64,000 nt of DNA from Incurvaria masculella. Lineage: Eukaryota; Arthropoda; Insecta; Lepidoptera; Incurvariidae. The notes under the pieces are model-generated. The model was not told the origin of the DNA. It ran no database searches and was given only the letters and a program-made list of their open reading frames with translations. Below, piece by piece: positions 44,290 to 54,399 of the stretch; position 1 is the first letter of the stretch, and every line of letters starts with the position of its first letter. Where the stretch lies: assembly GCA_946894095.1 (NCBI GenBank), contig OX335652.1:8703001-8767000 (forward strand), written 5' to 3'. Both the position numbers and the translations under genes were made by a program.

Positions 44290-44339
44290 TTTTACGATCT
44301 TTGGAGTGACCGAGGGAGGTCACTCCAAAGATCGTAAAA
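44290..44339. repeat. Perfect 22-bp inverted repeat with 6-base loop
   Basis: Arms 44290-44311 (TTTTACGATCTTTGGAGTGACC) and 44318-44339 are exact reverse complements, with loop GAGGGA. Likely part of a small hairpin element; no poly-T terminator role is implied. Confidence 0.85.
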
Positions 44340-44610
44340 ATCAAGAATGAATATAGGATTAGCGAGGTAATAATCTAGTCTACATATACATTTAACTACT
44401 TACATTCACGATACTTTTGAGGTTACCGCGGTCGTTAGACATGTTTGAAAAATGTTACGGCTTTTCACGCGGCAGGTAGAGATATTTTCCGACGTTTCGA
44501 GCGAATCATTCAGCCCGTTGTCAAGGAGGCATCCGCCGCGCTCGTGCGCAGCAGACGACTTACATTCACGATAACGCTAATGTCAGCGTGAGCACGGTAA
44601 GCACATTCTA

Positions 44611-44770
44611 AGGACCGAGTGCACGAAAGGACAAAAAATCAAAATCAACGTCAACGTATGTTTAATTACGTCACTTTACAAAGACAGTATGGAAGTAGCT
44701 CCGTGCGGTTCACTAAAAGTGACGTGTTTGAACATTGATTAACTCAGCCGTCTCTTCGTGCAATGGGGGG
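44611..44770. mobile_element. MITE, CCGAGTGCACGAAAGG family
   Basis: Ends AGGACCGAGTGCACGAA and TTCGTGCAATGGGGGGT. The interior stem words CGTCACTTT and AAAAGTGACG are shared with 19509-19668. Confidence 0.78.
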
Positions 44771-44930
44771 TCTATGGTTTGTATTGGGGATAGGCTGTGA
44801 AAACTTTGGGAATGGTAAATACTGAAGTAATCGTTGACTAAAGTTTATAAAATAAGAATGTATTTTTCGCGGTCCGAGTCACGTGATCAATTTGGAGACC
44901 AGCAATGTTTAAAAACTCTCAGCTTTATTC

Positions 44931-45048
44931 AAAGTGGGTGGACTAACTTTAGTACGCGTTTTAAGGTCTGACTAAAACGGTTTTTGTATGGTTAGTCCGG
45001 TGCTCATCTCGTACTAAATTTTGACAGGTGCTCTGTGAATACGACTAT
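44931..45048. repeat. GTCCGCC-family short repeat
   Basis: 'gtgggtggactaactttagtacg' to 'ttgacaggtgctctgtgaatacgac', the pair of 43556-43672. Confidence 0.55.
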
Positions 45049-46176
45049 CTGAATTTAGATTCGGTTTAATGATGGTACAACAACCCGTTAATGCGGCTCT
45101 GCAAATAATACAAGAACAATGTAGGTATTACTACTAGAAATTATCTAACTACGTCATTGCAATAACATTATTGTATTGAAAATTGCATAACTATCGAACA
45201 CAAAGATAGTGGACCGCTGAATGGTTTGAGGTTAACAATCGTTATATTGTGACCCCTTCTTTTCATTGGAGATTGAAATGCGGCGTCCACTCAACTCACT
45301 ATAGTGGTATTGTAATGAGATTTAAAATATGAATATTATGTAGTTATAACCAGTTATAACATTCCTCCTCGACTTACATGCACTGTACTTAGTACGGGTC
45401 CATTATATTTAATTCCACTTGAAATGTAATTTAATCAATATTTAGATATCAACAAAAATTAAAATTAGGACACGATAGTGAAGTAGTAATCTCACAGAGA
45501 CTGTTTAAAATTGATTCAGTCTAAAATGGTCTGTCAAGGTCTTCATCGGCAGACATCTGGGCATTTGTAATACCAAAACCTGCCGGCATATCTCACTCCT
45601 GCGCGTCATGTTAATATCGAACCAATTAACACTCTTGATGGAAAATGCTGGTAGTCACTTTTCCTGATATGGATCTTGTTTTCTGGCAGGTCTGCGTACC
45701 TCATTTGCAGATTTCTTAGAATTATAAAGACATTGGGCTCTTGACCGAAGTAGGTATGTTACAAAAAATATTATTGTATAATATTGTTATTAAAACCACG
45801 ATGCAATCTATGAACTTAAGAGCATTCTTATACCTAAACATTTTCGACGATTTTTTGCGATTGAAACGAGATGACCAAAGCCCAATTTCGCTTAGTTAGA
45901 ACAGCTCGGCATAAATATTTCGAAACGTGACCGACACGCAAAACGCGTTAAACGGTTTTTTAATTGTTTCGTCAATACAATTTCAAAAGGTTAAACATAA
46001 CCTTTTCTGAATTGGTAGATAATGTTACGCTCTTTAAAATGATATTTAAATCAATATCAGTTATTTTCAGCAAACTTGAAAAAGAATACGATTGAGACCT
46101 GACTTCAGGAATTTTTCCGATGCCAAAAACTATATTGTTTTAAAAATTTTTTCAACAATATTGGTAGAACGTTGGC

Positions 46177-46510
46177 TTTTTAGGGTTCCGTACCCAAAGG
46201 GTGAAAACGGAACCCTATTACTAAGCCTCCGCTGTCCGTCCGTCCGTCCGTCCGTCCGTCCGTCCGTCCGTCCGTCCGTCCGTCCGTCTGTCCGTCTGTC
46301 ACAGGGCTGTATCTCAGTAACCGTAACAGGTAGACAGCTGAAATTTTCACAGAGTGTGTATTTATTTTGCCGCTATAACAACAAATAGGTAAGATTAAAA
46401 AATAATTAAAATTAAAGGGGGCTCCCATACAAAAAACGTGTTTTTTTTGTTTTTTTTTTTACGATGGAACCCTTCGTGTGCGAGTCCGACTCGCACTTGG
46501 CCGGTTTTTT
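46177..46510 (+). mobile_element. (GTCY)n-bearing MITE, copy with longest microsatellite
   Basis: TTTTTAGGGTTCCGTACCC to CGCACTTGGCCGGTTTTTT. The tract GTCCGTCC... at about 46231-46300 has roughly 16 GTCC/GTCT units, the longest in the window. Open frames across it encode only low-complexity repeats. Confidence 0.85.
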
Positions 46511-46880
46511 TATGTAACTGGACATAGACGGCTAATACCGAATTGACCGTCAGATGCCTGACACACCACATGGAAACTAGTTGCCATGCCAGGACCTTCC
46601 TTCTATTTCTCGGCTACACTGAACTGGATGGAAAACACGGAAAATTGTCATTGCCGCTTCGACAATCGTTCATTCGATGCGATGGTAACAACCCGGGCGG
46701 GGTCAATCCCACCACCTAGCAAGTAAGGAAGGGGCCTACAGTTTTACGTTGAATCCGAACCACGGCCCGCCTCAACGGTTGAAAATGGTCACCCATCCAG
46801 AACCTAACCGCGCTCAGGGATGCTTTCTCAGCTTATCGATTCGCAAGGCGTCGCACACTGAACTACCGAGTCTATTATAC
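46505..46880 (-). repeat. SINE, reverse-oriented, abutting the MITE
   Basis: Starts 'tttttttatgtaactggacatagacggc' immediately at the MITE end and runs to a head remnant 'gcacactgaactaccgag'. The T run is shared by both elements, which suggests insertion of one at the end of the other. Confidence 0.7.
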
Positions 46881-47899
46881 ATGTATTTTTTTCATGTTCT
46901 CATTCCATAAGGTTCAGGAACTTAACGCAAACAAACCACACGCATTAGCTAATATAATAATCTTAATAATAGCTCAGATTGATTGCAAATGCTACTCAAG
47001 AAACATCCCATTAGCATTCAACTGCCAGCTGACTGTGTTGACCGCACCAACACCGGAAATACCTAATTATCTACGCGTTTCAATACACCATATCACCATT
47101 TATGGAACAAGATGGACGAACTATAATTTATGCATGCAGACTCCTTCGAGGACATATAAATAGTAGAGGTGTGCAATTTATGTGACAATATTCAATTATT
47201 ATATAATCGCATTTATGATCAAATTCATTGAAACATTTTAATTACAATGTACTTTCGCCATTAATTATTTATTTTGGCAATTTGTACTGCAAACTTTTTT
47301 TCTTTTAGAGACTTGTCTATGCTTTATCTATTAATTCAAACTCTTCTATTTGTGCATACAAAACAAAAACCAAGCATAAAATGGTTGATAAATTGTTTTG
47401 CGCGGTTTAAATTTTTTTCGCAAACCATTTAAACTTTGAATACCTCAAACAACTCGTTAATTTGGCGTGATCTATCCCTAGGCAAGGGATAAATGCCTTC
47501 AAATAAATGGCGAGGCCTTCGAAGGAATCGATCTACGAGAAATTACCTACCAGTCTCCAGTAACATATATCACCGATCATATTAATTATATTAATTAATA
47601 ATAAGATATTATTTTGACACTTATTTTGCGGTATGATCTATCGCTAATTTATTCTTCTAGGCCACCGATTAATACGAAGGGATGCCCTTCACTATCTTTT
47701 AGCCAAACAATTATCGAGGCCATTTCAAGAACGAACTCAAAGATGCATTTGGTTTACGCGTTTACGCATGTGCTGTAAATTGCGGTAATTGCCGTAGAGT
47801 TGGGTAATCTGTAGGTTACAGGATCAGGGCCACCATACCATACTACCATACTACATTTTTTTAAAGTCTTCGAGTTTGTATAGTGTACCAACATGTCAG

Positions 47900-48188
47900 G
47901 TATTCTGATGAGTGAAAGCGAAATACATGAGATTCCTACACCACCGATAAAAAAGGTCGATCATTTTTAACGACATTGGAACTAGGTGATATCCTTTATT
48001 GCACGGGACATTTAACTGCGAGGTACGAGGTTGCGCGTCGGCTGTTTGGGTTAGACCTGATTTACACTTTATTTTATAATTTTTACTGATTGACAAGTTT
48101 TTCAAAATGGTGTGCCTAAGTGCTTTTAGAATCCGAAAATGAGCGCTTGGTTCGATTTTTTTCATTGTTGTGTGACACCCTGTATGAA
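47900..48188 (-). repeat. Probable MITE fragment near the exon 3 acceptor
   Basis: Read on the minus strand it begins ATACAGGGTGTCACACAAC and continues 'gaaccaagcgctcattttcgg', a type of terminus often seen in lepidopteran repeats. The 100-aa open frame across it has no recognisable domain. It lies just 35 bp from the OCT gene 2 exon 3 acceptor. Confidence 0.4.
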
Positions 48189-48222
48189 ACCATCCCAATG
48201 AACGTATTCCAACTCGTTCCAG

Positions 48223-48478
48223 TTCGGGCTGGCGTGCGCGGAATGGCGGCGCACGCTGGTGGGCACGGTGAACAACCTGGGCCAGCTGGTGTGCCTGCCG
48301 CTGACGGGCGCGGTGTCGGACCGCTGGGGACGGCGCACGGCGCTCGTGGCCGGCGTCACGCTCTCCGGCGTGCTCGGCCTGCTGCGCTCCTTCAGCCCGA
48401 ACTACGCCAGCTTCCTGGCGCTCGAGTTCCTCGACCCCGCCGTCGGCTCCGGCGTCTACAGCTCGGCCTTCATCCTAG
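48223..48478 (+). CDS. OCT gene 2, exon 3 (helices 2-4, MFS motif)
   Basis: Acceptor CTCGTTCCAG. It encodes FGLACAEWRRTLVGTVNNLG, the MFS signature GAVSDRWGRRTAL, helix stretches and SSAFILG. It is 256 bp, identical in length and phase (0 in, 1 out) to OCT gene 1 exon 3, and strikingly GC-rich. Donor GTTCGT is weak but positionally conserved. Confidence 0.88.
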
Positions 48479-49342
48479 GTTCGTTTACCGCTCGCAGAGT
48501 CATCGAACCTGGGTCGAATTACCCGATCAATCCACTCTATTTACTCTGCCTCAACGATTCCTGTGCCATGTTCTCGTCGTGTAAGTTTATGCCACTGACA
48601 AATGTTTTAAATCGTGTAAGGTTTACTTGTCGCAGTAAGCATATTTATTAATTTTAAAATATTGTAATGTATGGATATGTAAAAAATATATCTTCTTACA
48701 AACATGTTGACTGAAAAGACTCAAGCAACTTACAAGTTTCCTGAATTCTATCTATTCTATCAGGAAACATGTAAAATGAAATGCCCTGCGATTTTTCTAG
48801 GAAGCTTTGTAAGTTAACAAACGACTTTTACGGGTTCCCTGCGACATATGTACAATCCAAAAAAGTAGGAGGTTGTCTGTGTTATCATGACTGAAAGTAA
48901 GTCTCGATTATTTCTGAAACAACGCTTGAGAAAATAGAAAAGTAACATTTTAGAAATTGTTTTAATTCTGACCATAATAGGTGAGGGACTTTTCTTAAAA
49001 CTTAACTTTAAAGTATTTAATAAATTAACTTGATAGTATAGTACATAGCAATGGCTTCAAACGCTGCCTTTATCATGCTGTCCAAGTAAACATTTCCTTT
49101 CCTTACATGGCAGAGTTGACCGAAGCCTATCCAAGTAAAGACTTCCTATGAATGTGAACCAAATCTCGCTGCAATGACGAGTTTTCTGATTACACGACAT
49201 GAATATTCCATGTGCGTAGCGCTCGAGGAAGTTCCTAGTAATTACGTGAAAACAATACCGGTCCGTCTGCCTCCAGTGAGCTCTTCCGATGTCATATTGC
49301 TGCGTGTGTCTTGAATGCTAATGAGGTTCCATGTGCTTTCAG
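48479..49342 (+). other. OCT gene 2 intron 3
   Basis: AT-rich intron of 864 bp with no recognised repeat. Acceptor ATGTGCTTTCAG. Confidence 0.6.
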
Positions 49343-50011
49343 CTGTCGAACTCGTCGGTCCCAAGTATCGCGTTCTTTGCGGCAGCGTCGTGGCGTCGTA
49401 CTACGCTTTAGGAGAAGTGTTGATGGGTCTCGCTGCTTGGGCCGTGCCCTATTGGAGGGATCTTCTACGCTTGGTTTACGCGCCCTCCCTGCTATTGCTC
49501 GCCTACTTCTGGCTGGCACCGGAGAGCGTAAGATGGCTTCTTGCAAAGGGACGGGCGTCGGACGCCAAACGTCAGCTGGACCGAGCGGCCACCTTCAACC
49601 GTGTCCGCTTGTCAGACAAATCCCTGGAAAATCTGTATTACAATATGGAACTGGAGAGGGTTCCCAGTGAAAAAGAGAAACAAATGATAGGTCAGGAAAC
49701 GAAGTCGGATGCTGAAGATGCAAAAAGAGAAACATTCAGGGACGCCCTGCGATCTGGCAGATTGATCTTGCGAGTAGTATGCTGCTCATGGATGTGGATT
49801 ACTTGCACACTTTTGTACTACGGAATTTCCTTATCCGCGGCGACCCTCGCTGGCGACAAATACCTAAACTTCATCCTTGTCTCCCTGGTTGAGCTACCAG
49901 CATATGCTGCGACCATGGCGGCTTTAGCCTATGCGGGAAGGCGGCCATCCCTCGCTACCTCATTCGTGTTGGGCGGCCTCGCTTGTCTCGCGTTTGCAGT
50001 GGTCCCAGAAG
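49343..50011 (+). CDS. OCT gene 2, exon 4+5 fused (helices 4-9)
   Basis: Phase-1 entry, then VELVGPKYRVLCGSVVASYY, helices 4-6, the loop motif LAPESVRWLLAKGR, a long charged cytoplasmic loop (LERVPSEKEKQMIGQETKSD) and helices 7-9 (WMWITCTLLYYGISL, LNFILVSLVELPAY). It ends at AVVPEG in phase 1, donor GTAAAA. It equals exons 4 plus 5 of gene 1 (332+298=630 bp) with 39 extra bases in the loop. One intron was lost here, or gained in gene 1. It keeps the conserved PESxRWLL proline that gene 1 lacks. Confidence 0.9.
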
Positions 50012-50534
50012 GTAAAAAATAATTTAACTTGTCTCAGTTCCCAACTCATATATCCCGACATTTATATAAATTGGCAATGAGATCATGCCTGGTAAGCAAA
50101 AGGTATAAATTGCATGTGCACTAGCTATGAAACTTTGTTCTATCGTCGAGGCTTCCTTTGATGCTGTTTTTCTTCTTCCGTCAGATCCAATATCCAGACG
50201 ACGCAGGGTTGATCGGATAATTTTCTATACCGCTTCGGCTATCTTGGTAGCGTTGGTACCAACCTGGGCTGGAGTAACCCTACCACCTACACCTACTAAC
50301 CCTACTAATCACGCCAGAGCTGCACCCGCAGTTTTCATTAGAATCCGAACCCAGACGTATCCCTTAGATGCCAATCGAAGTGCCAGGAAAGAAATGAAAA
50401 GGACCCCTTATATATTTTTTAAGTGCTGGAACCCACACAGCGCAAACCTGACACGCGGTTACTCTACTGACCCTTTTCTAACGTGATTATGGTCAGTTGA
50501 GGCCAAATCCAAACAGCATTTCTGACATTTCCAG
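50012..50534 (+). other. OCT gene 2 intron 5
   Basis: Carries a diverged reverse SINE fragment at about 50226-50345 ('accaacctgggctggagtaaccctacc'). The ATG-started frame across it is repeat-derived. Confidence 0.55.
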
Positions 50535-50716
50535 GCATGTCCTGGCTGAGCATGACGCTGTTCCTCAGCGGCAAGTTCTGCATCACGGTGGCGTTCACGG
50601 TGCTGTACGTGTACACCACGGAGCTGTTCCCCACGCCGCTGCGCCACTCGCTGCTCGCCACCTGCTCGATGCTGGGCCGTATCGGGTCCATCGTCGCACC
50701 ACAGGCGCCACTGCTC
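50535..50716 (+). CDS. OCT gene 2, exon 6 (helices 10-11)
   Basis: Acceptor ACATTTCCAG. It encodes MSWLSMTLFLSGKFCITVAF, the OCT motif YVYTTELFPTPLRHSLLA and SMLGRIGSIVAPQAPLL. It is 182 bp, exactly like gene 1 exon 6, with phases 1 and 0 and donor GTTAGT. It exists as a single copy, with no array, in contrast to gene 1. Confidence 0.9.
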
Positions 50717-51741
50717 GTTAGTTTATTTTTCTACCTATACTGTATTTTCTTTTGAATACGCACTAATGTAGGGTGGATCCTGAAGGCCAAAATTTATGCT
50801 ACATTGAACTGAATGAAAAACACGAAATTTTAATTGCCGCTTCGAACATATTTGATTGAGTTCCATGGACGGGATTAGCTACCAACCAAGTAAAGAACCT
50901 ATTTTTGGTGGAATCTGAACCATGACGGGCGGTCGAACGGTTAACCATCCAGAGTCACCGAGGCGGAAAAGTATCTCAGCGGCTTCTTAAGGATTTGGCT
51001 CACAACATCCGGAGCATATGGACTCGCGCACAGAACAATTAATATTCCGTGGACTCGCGGGAACAACACGGTTCTGACTAGCGTTCCTATAATATTTCAA
51101 GAATGTATCATAGCGTCGCAGGCACTTTTTTGATTACCAAAGACATCATTGACTGGTGCAATAGTACGGCGTTATTTATCTCAAAATCAACAAGTTCGAT
51201 TTTTTTTTATATGACTGGACATGGATGGCTAATACCACACCTTCTGACATTGTATTAACCTAACACACCACATGGGAACTAGGTGCCATGCCAGGACCTT
51301 CCTTATATTGCACGGCTACATTGAACTGGATGGAAAACACGGACAATTTTCATTGCCGCTTCGACCATCGTTCATTCAAGGCGATGGTTCCAACCCGGGC
51401 GTGATTAAGCCTACCACCTAGTAAGTAAGGAAGGGGACCCACAGTTTAAGGTGGAATCCGAACCACGGCCAGCCTCTCTCAACGGTCGAATGTTCACCCA
51501 TCCAAGACCAGATCGGACCCAGCGTTGGTTAACTTCGGAGAGTGATCGCCGAAGTGTCGCGCCACTGGGCTATTGAGGCTGACAAAATTACCGATTACCG
51601 GCTAAAAAACTATATTTTCAACAATCTAATAATACAATTATAGTTTTTATGAAAATCGGCCTCACGATTTCTTTTAGTGTTCTTCGCTATTATATATAGT
51701 TTCGGATTTGGCCCTAAAGGCACACTTGTGTATGTCAACAG
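50717..51741 (+). other. OCT gene 2 intron 6 with two SINEs
   Basis: Reverse SINE pieces at about 50790-51000 and a nearly complete copy at 51208-51590. The intron ends in acceptor TATGTCAACAG. Confidence 0.65.
51208..51590 (-). repeat. Near full-length SINE, reverse-oriented
   Basis: T-rich start 'ttttttttatatgactggacatggatgg', the complete body ('gctacattgaactggatgg', 'cctaccacctagtaagtaagg') and a head 'gcgccactgggctattgaggc', whose reverse contains the A-box-like TAGCCCAGTGG. Confidence 0.75.
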
Positions 51742-51939
51742 GCGACGGTAGCGGCGTGCCTGCCGTACGTGGTGTTCGGCTCGGCGGCGCTGCTGGCCGG
51801 CGGGCTCGTGCTGAGCTTCCCCGAGACCCGCGACGCGCCGCTGCCCGACACCATCGCGCAGGCGCTCGAAATGCGCCGCGCGTCACCCGCCGCCTCCCCC
51901 GCAGCCCCCGCCGCCGACACACACGTCACCAACTTGTGA
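51742..51939 (+). CDS. OCT gene 2, exon 7 (helix 12, C-terminus)
   Basis: Phase-0 entry. It encodes ATVAACLPYVVFGSAALLAG (helix 12), the FPETRDAPLPDTIAQALEM signature, then a low-complexity Ala/Pro tail (ASPAASPAAPAADTHVTNL) and stop TGA at 51937-51939. It is longer than gene 1 exon 7 by 57 bp because of that tail. Very GC-rich. Confidence 0.9.
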   Translation, partial: ATVAACLPYVVFGSAALLAGGLVLSFPETRDAPLPDTIAQALEMRRASPAASPAAPAADTHVTNL

Positions 51940-53012
51940 TCCGACAGCGCACGCGTGGAGCGCGCAGGGGTGTCTCGCGGAATCACAGACCATAGCGCGC
52001 TGTGCTTACAAGACGGTGTGGGAGTGAGACTTCAACTCAAGTAGCACTACCGCGAGTTGGAAAGAGATGGAACATGTCTACCCGATGAGACCATTTTTCG
52101 AATTGCTATAAGTACATAGCGACCGCGCTCGTGTAATGTGAAATATTTTTTGGTAAAATATTTATTATATCTTTAGTTTTCCTCAAAGAACGCATGGTTA
52201 CCTGTGCATTTGTAGATTATGAAGTGATCGAACGTATAAAACGAAGATATAACTGAAATGACTGTGTGTGCGCGTTGTTTTGACAAACTGAACTCGTTTT
52301 CGATAGTCAGGGTTGTTACTCTGTGTCTAAGAGACTGTGATTTCAAATATTTTGGCGATTAGTATTTTGCAAGAAAAGTTTAAAATGTTTACAAGTAATG
52401 TTGAACATTTGTTATACGTAATTGATATTCAATAGTCCTGTCGTAAACATATTCGTAAGTACTTTCTTGCGCTTTTCGTGAGTAATTTGTAGAGAGTTCT
52501 CATTTCGATGGGGCGTACTAGGGTCTTTCCTCTTCCAAAAATTGAATTACCACGGGTCTTTCTTTTCCAAAAACCATGTATTTTTCATCCAAGGCATGCT
52601 GGTTAGTGCTTGACGAGGGTTCATTTTTACGGTGGATTTTGCGAATGTTTTACCGCTCTAGGGTACAGTCGTTACTTATCAAATGTATACACTGGAAAGA
52701 GAAGGAATTTCTAAGTCCCTTTTACTCTATGGTTGACGTCAGCATGTCAGAAAGAGATCTCAAATTTGTCTCTATTTCCGGTGTATAGATTTCAGACGAA
52801 ACGACTGTACCTTCCTACTATTGTGGGCTAGAGCTGAGTCATGTTGGAACATCCAATGTGATTGTCTCTTTACATACAAATAACATAACATACTAATAAA
52901 AACAGCTCTCCGTCCCCTTTCTACTATCACTCAATGCGGAATCGGCAGGGAATTCACTACCAACATACCTAAAATAGGAAGCAACCGATACTTTATATAT
53001 CCTCTAGATACT
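51940..53012 (+). other. OCT gene 2 3' UTR and spacer
   Basis: Probable 3' UTR. The first AATAAA I see is at 52895-52900; no closer canonical signal was noticed, so the real cleavage site may use a variant. No other gene recognised. Confidence 0.4.
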
Positions 53013-53019
53013 TTATATT

Positions 53020-53145
53020 AGGGTCGGTAAACAATGGAATTGACTCCCTGCCGAGGTATTTGCCCCAAAGTACAACCTTCCTGCCTTCAAACATTGTGTG
53101 AAGAAGCATCTGGCCGGCCGGCATGGTTTTCGAAGGCGGGGGCCT
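53020..53145 (+). pseudogene. Fragment resembling a LINE reverse transcriptase C-terminus
   Basis: The frame with LPAEVFAPKYNLPAFKHCVKK followed by HL resembles the W/N-LP-x-x-V ... F-K-x-x-V-x-x-HL end of many non-LTR retrotransposon ORF2 proteins. A stop interrupts it before LPAEVF. Recognition is from motif shape only. Confidence 0.35.
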
Positions 53146-53346
53146 GAATGTTCGAAATCCCATGGGCGGGGTCGGACATTAGGTCCTGGCACAGAACAAT
53201 TAGGAGGTAAGAATTGTGAAGTGGGCGGAACTCGCGCGCCGGTCTTTAGCGGGGACCCGCGCACTTCATACGCGCATGATTCACTCCTCTGCGGCGTTCC
53301 TGTGCATTAACTTATCGGTGATACAATCTAAAATTGAAAAGGAGTA

Positions 53347-53426
53347 ATGCCGTACTGTGCCATAATAACGTGTAAACGCGACAGCCGGGTGCACAACCTT
53401 CATAATGGCGGAGTTTCATATCACCG
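53347..53426 (+). CDS. Probable first exon of a THAP-domain protein
   Basis: ATG 53347 starts MPYCAIITCKRDSRVHNLHN, continuing GGVSYHR to a donor GTTAGT at 53427. This is the N-terminal part of a THAP zinc finger (C2CH type): the first Cys pair (C4, C9) and the xSYHR motif that normally precedes FP. The exon would leave in phase 2. The matching second half (Trp, Cys-x2-His, AVPTIF-like end) was not found nearby, so the rest lies far away or is lost. Such first exons are common in insect THAP and THAP-like transposase genes. Confidence 0.5.
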
Positions 53427-54399
53427 GTTAGTTTCATTTACATGTATAGCGATAAAACTTACAACAAAAACACTACGAAACAATATGGCGTCGCGGCGTC
53501 GCTTTGCTTGCCGGGTCATGTTTCGCTACTCTGTTAGTGACTGCGTGCGTGTGAGGCGCTCGGCCGTGTTCGAAAGTGACGTAACATTTGATTGCAAACA
53601 GTATTGGAATTCCAACATAGATCCATTACGTTAAGGTTCATATTAACTGAACAAATGTGGATTTGTTGTTTGGTTATTAATTAAGAAGGGATAGCCAATT
53701 GCGACGGTTATACATCCGCGAAGCAAAAAGGTCTTAAGTAAAACGGTAACAGCGGTCCTGGAACAAATTTACAAACGTTTCACTTCCTGCCTCCTCAATA
53801 TTCCGTGGGTCCTGGCGTATACGCCATATGTCAAAATAATAACCGGTGATCGGTAGCGACATTGTTCAATACTTAGATTTATTGTTTACCGATTGTTTTA
53901 CTCCAGAGACAGGATAGCTTTCGAAAAAACCTTATATAACAGATTCAGATTCAGATTTTATACAACACCTAACGTGAATTTCTGTTGCATACATATAACA
54001 ATATTACTTCAAGACCTCAGTGAAATACTATTGTAACATTTACTAGCTTTTTATATTTAGGTAAGTAATAATGATTTGTAATCTGTGTTCTAATAAAGTT
54101 ATCACATTGTGAAATAACCATTTCTTTTATTATTCTTGTTTTTATATCTCCATACAGAGTGGTCAGTCCGAGTTCTCACCTAAATGGGCGTTTACGGAAC
54201 TTCTAAGTTACGTAAAAACGTCAAACTCCATACAAGTTTTTACCAGGTATTCTGTGGTTTTACTTCTTCAAGCTGTCAAAGTCAAACTTGGACTTCCGAT
54301 CGAAAACTCAAAGTCGGCGTAAACAGCAACGCCAACGTATATAGGGCGACGGTGAGTAAGCGGTCACATCAAACACAGACTCGCAAATGTTAGTTAGCT
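53427..54399. other. Spacer, nothing firm
   Basis: A GC-rich stretch at about 53480-53590 has no recognisable protein. The remainder is AT-rich. Confidence 0.45.

Larger units (their letters stand above)
44008..48222 (+). other. OCT gene 2 intron 2, repeat-rich
   Basis: Holds a perfect 22-bp hairpin (44290-44339), MITEs at 44611-44770 and 46177-46510, a GTCCGCC-family repeat (44931-45048), a SINE (46505-46880) and a repeat at about 47900-48185 ending 'gacaccctgtat'. Unrecognised AT-rich DNA lies between them. Confidence 0.6.

Noticed and set aside
46092..46428. Frames encoding PSVRPSVRPS or DGRTDGRTDG repeats
   Set aside because: Translation of the (GTCC)n microsatellite in a MITE, not a protein.
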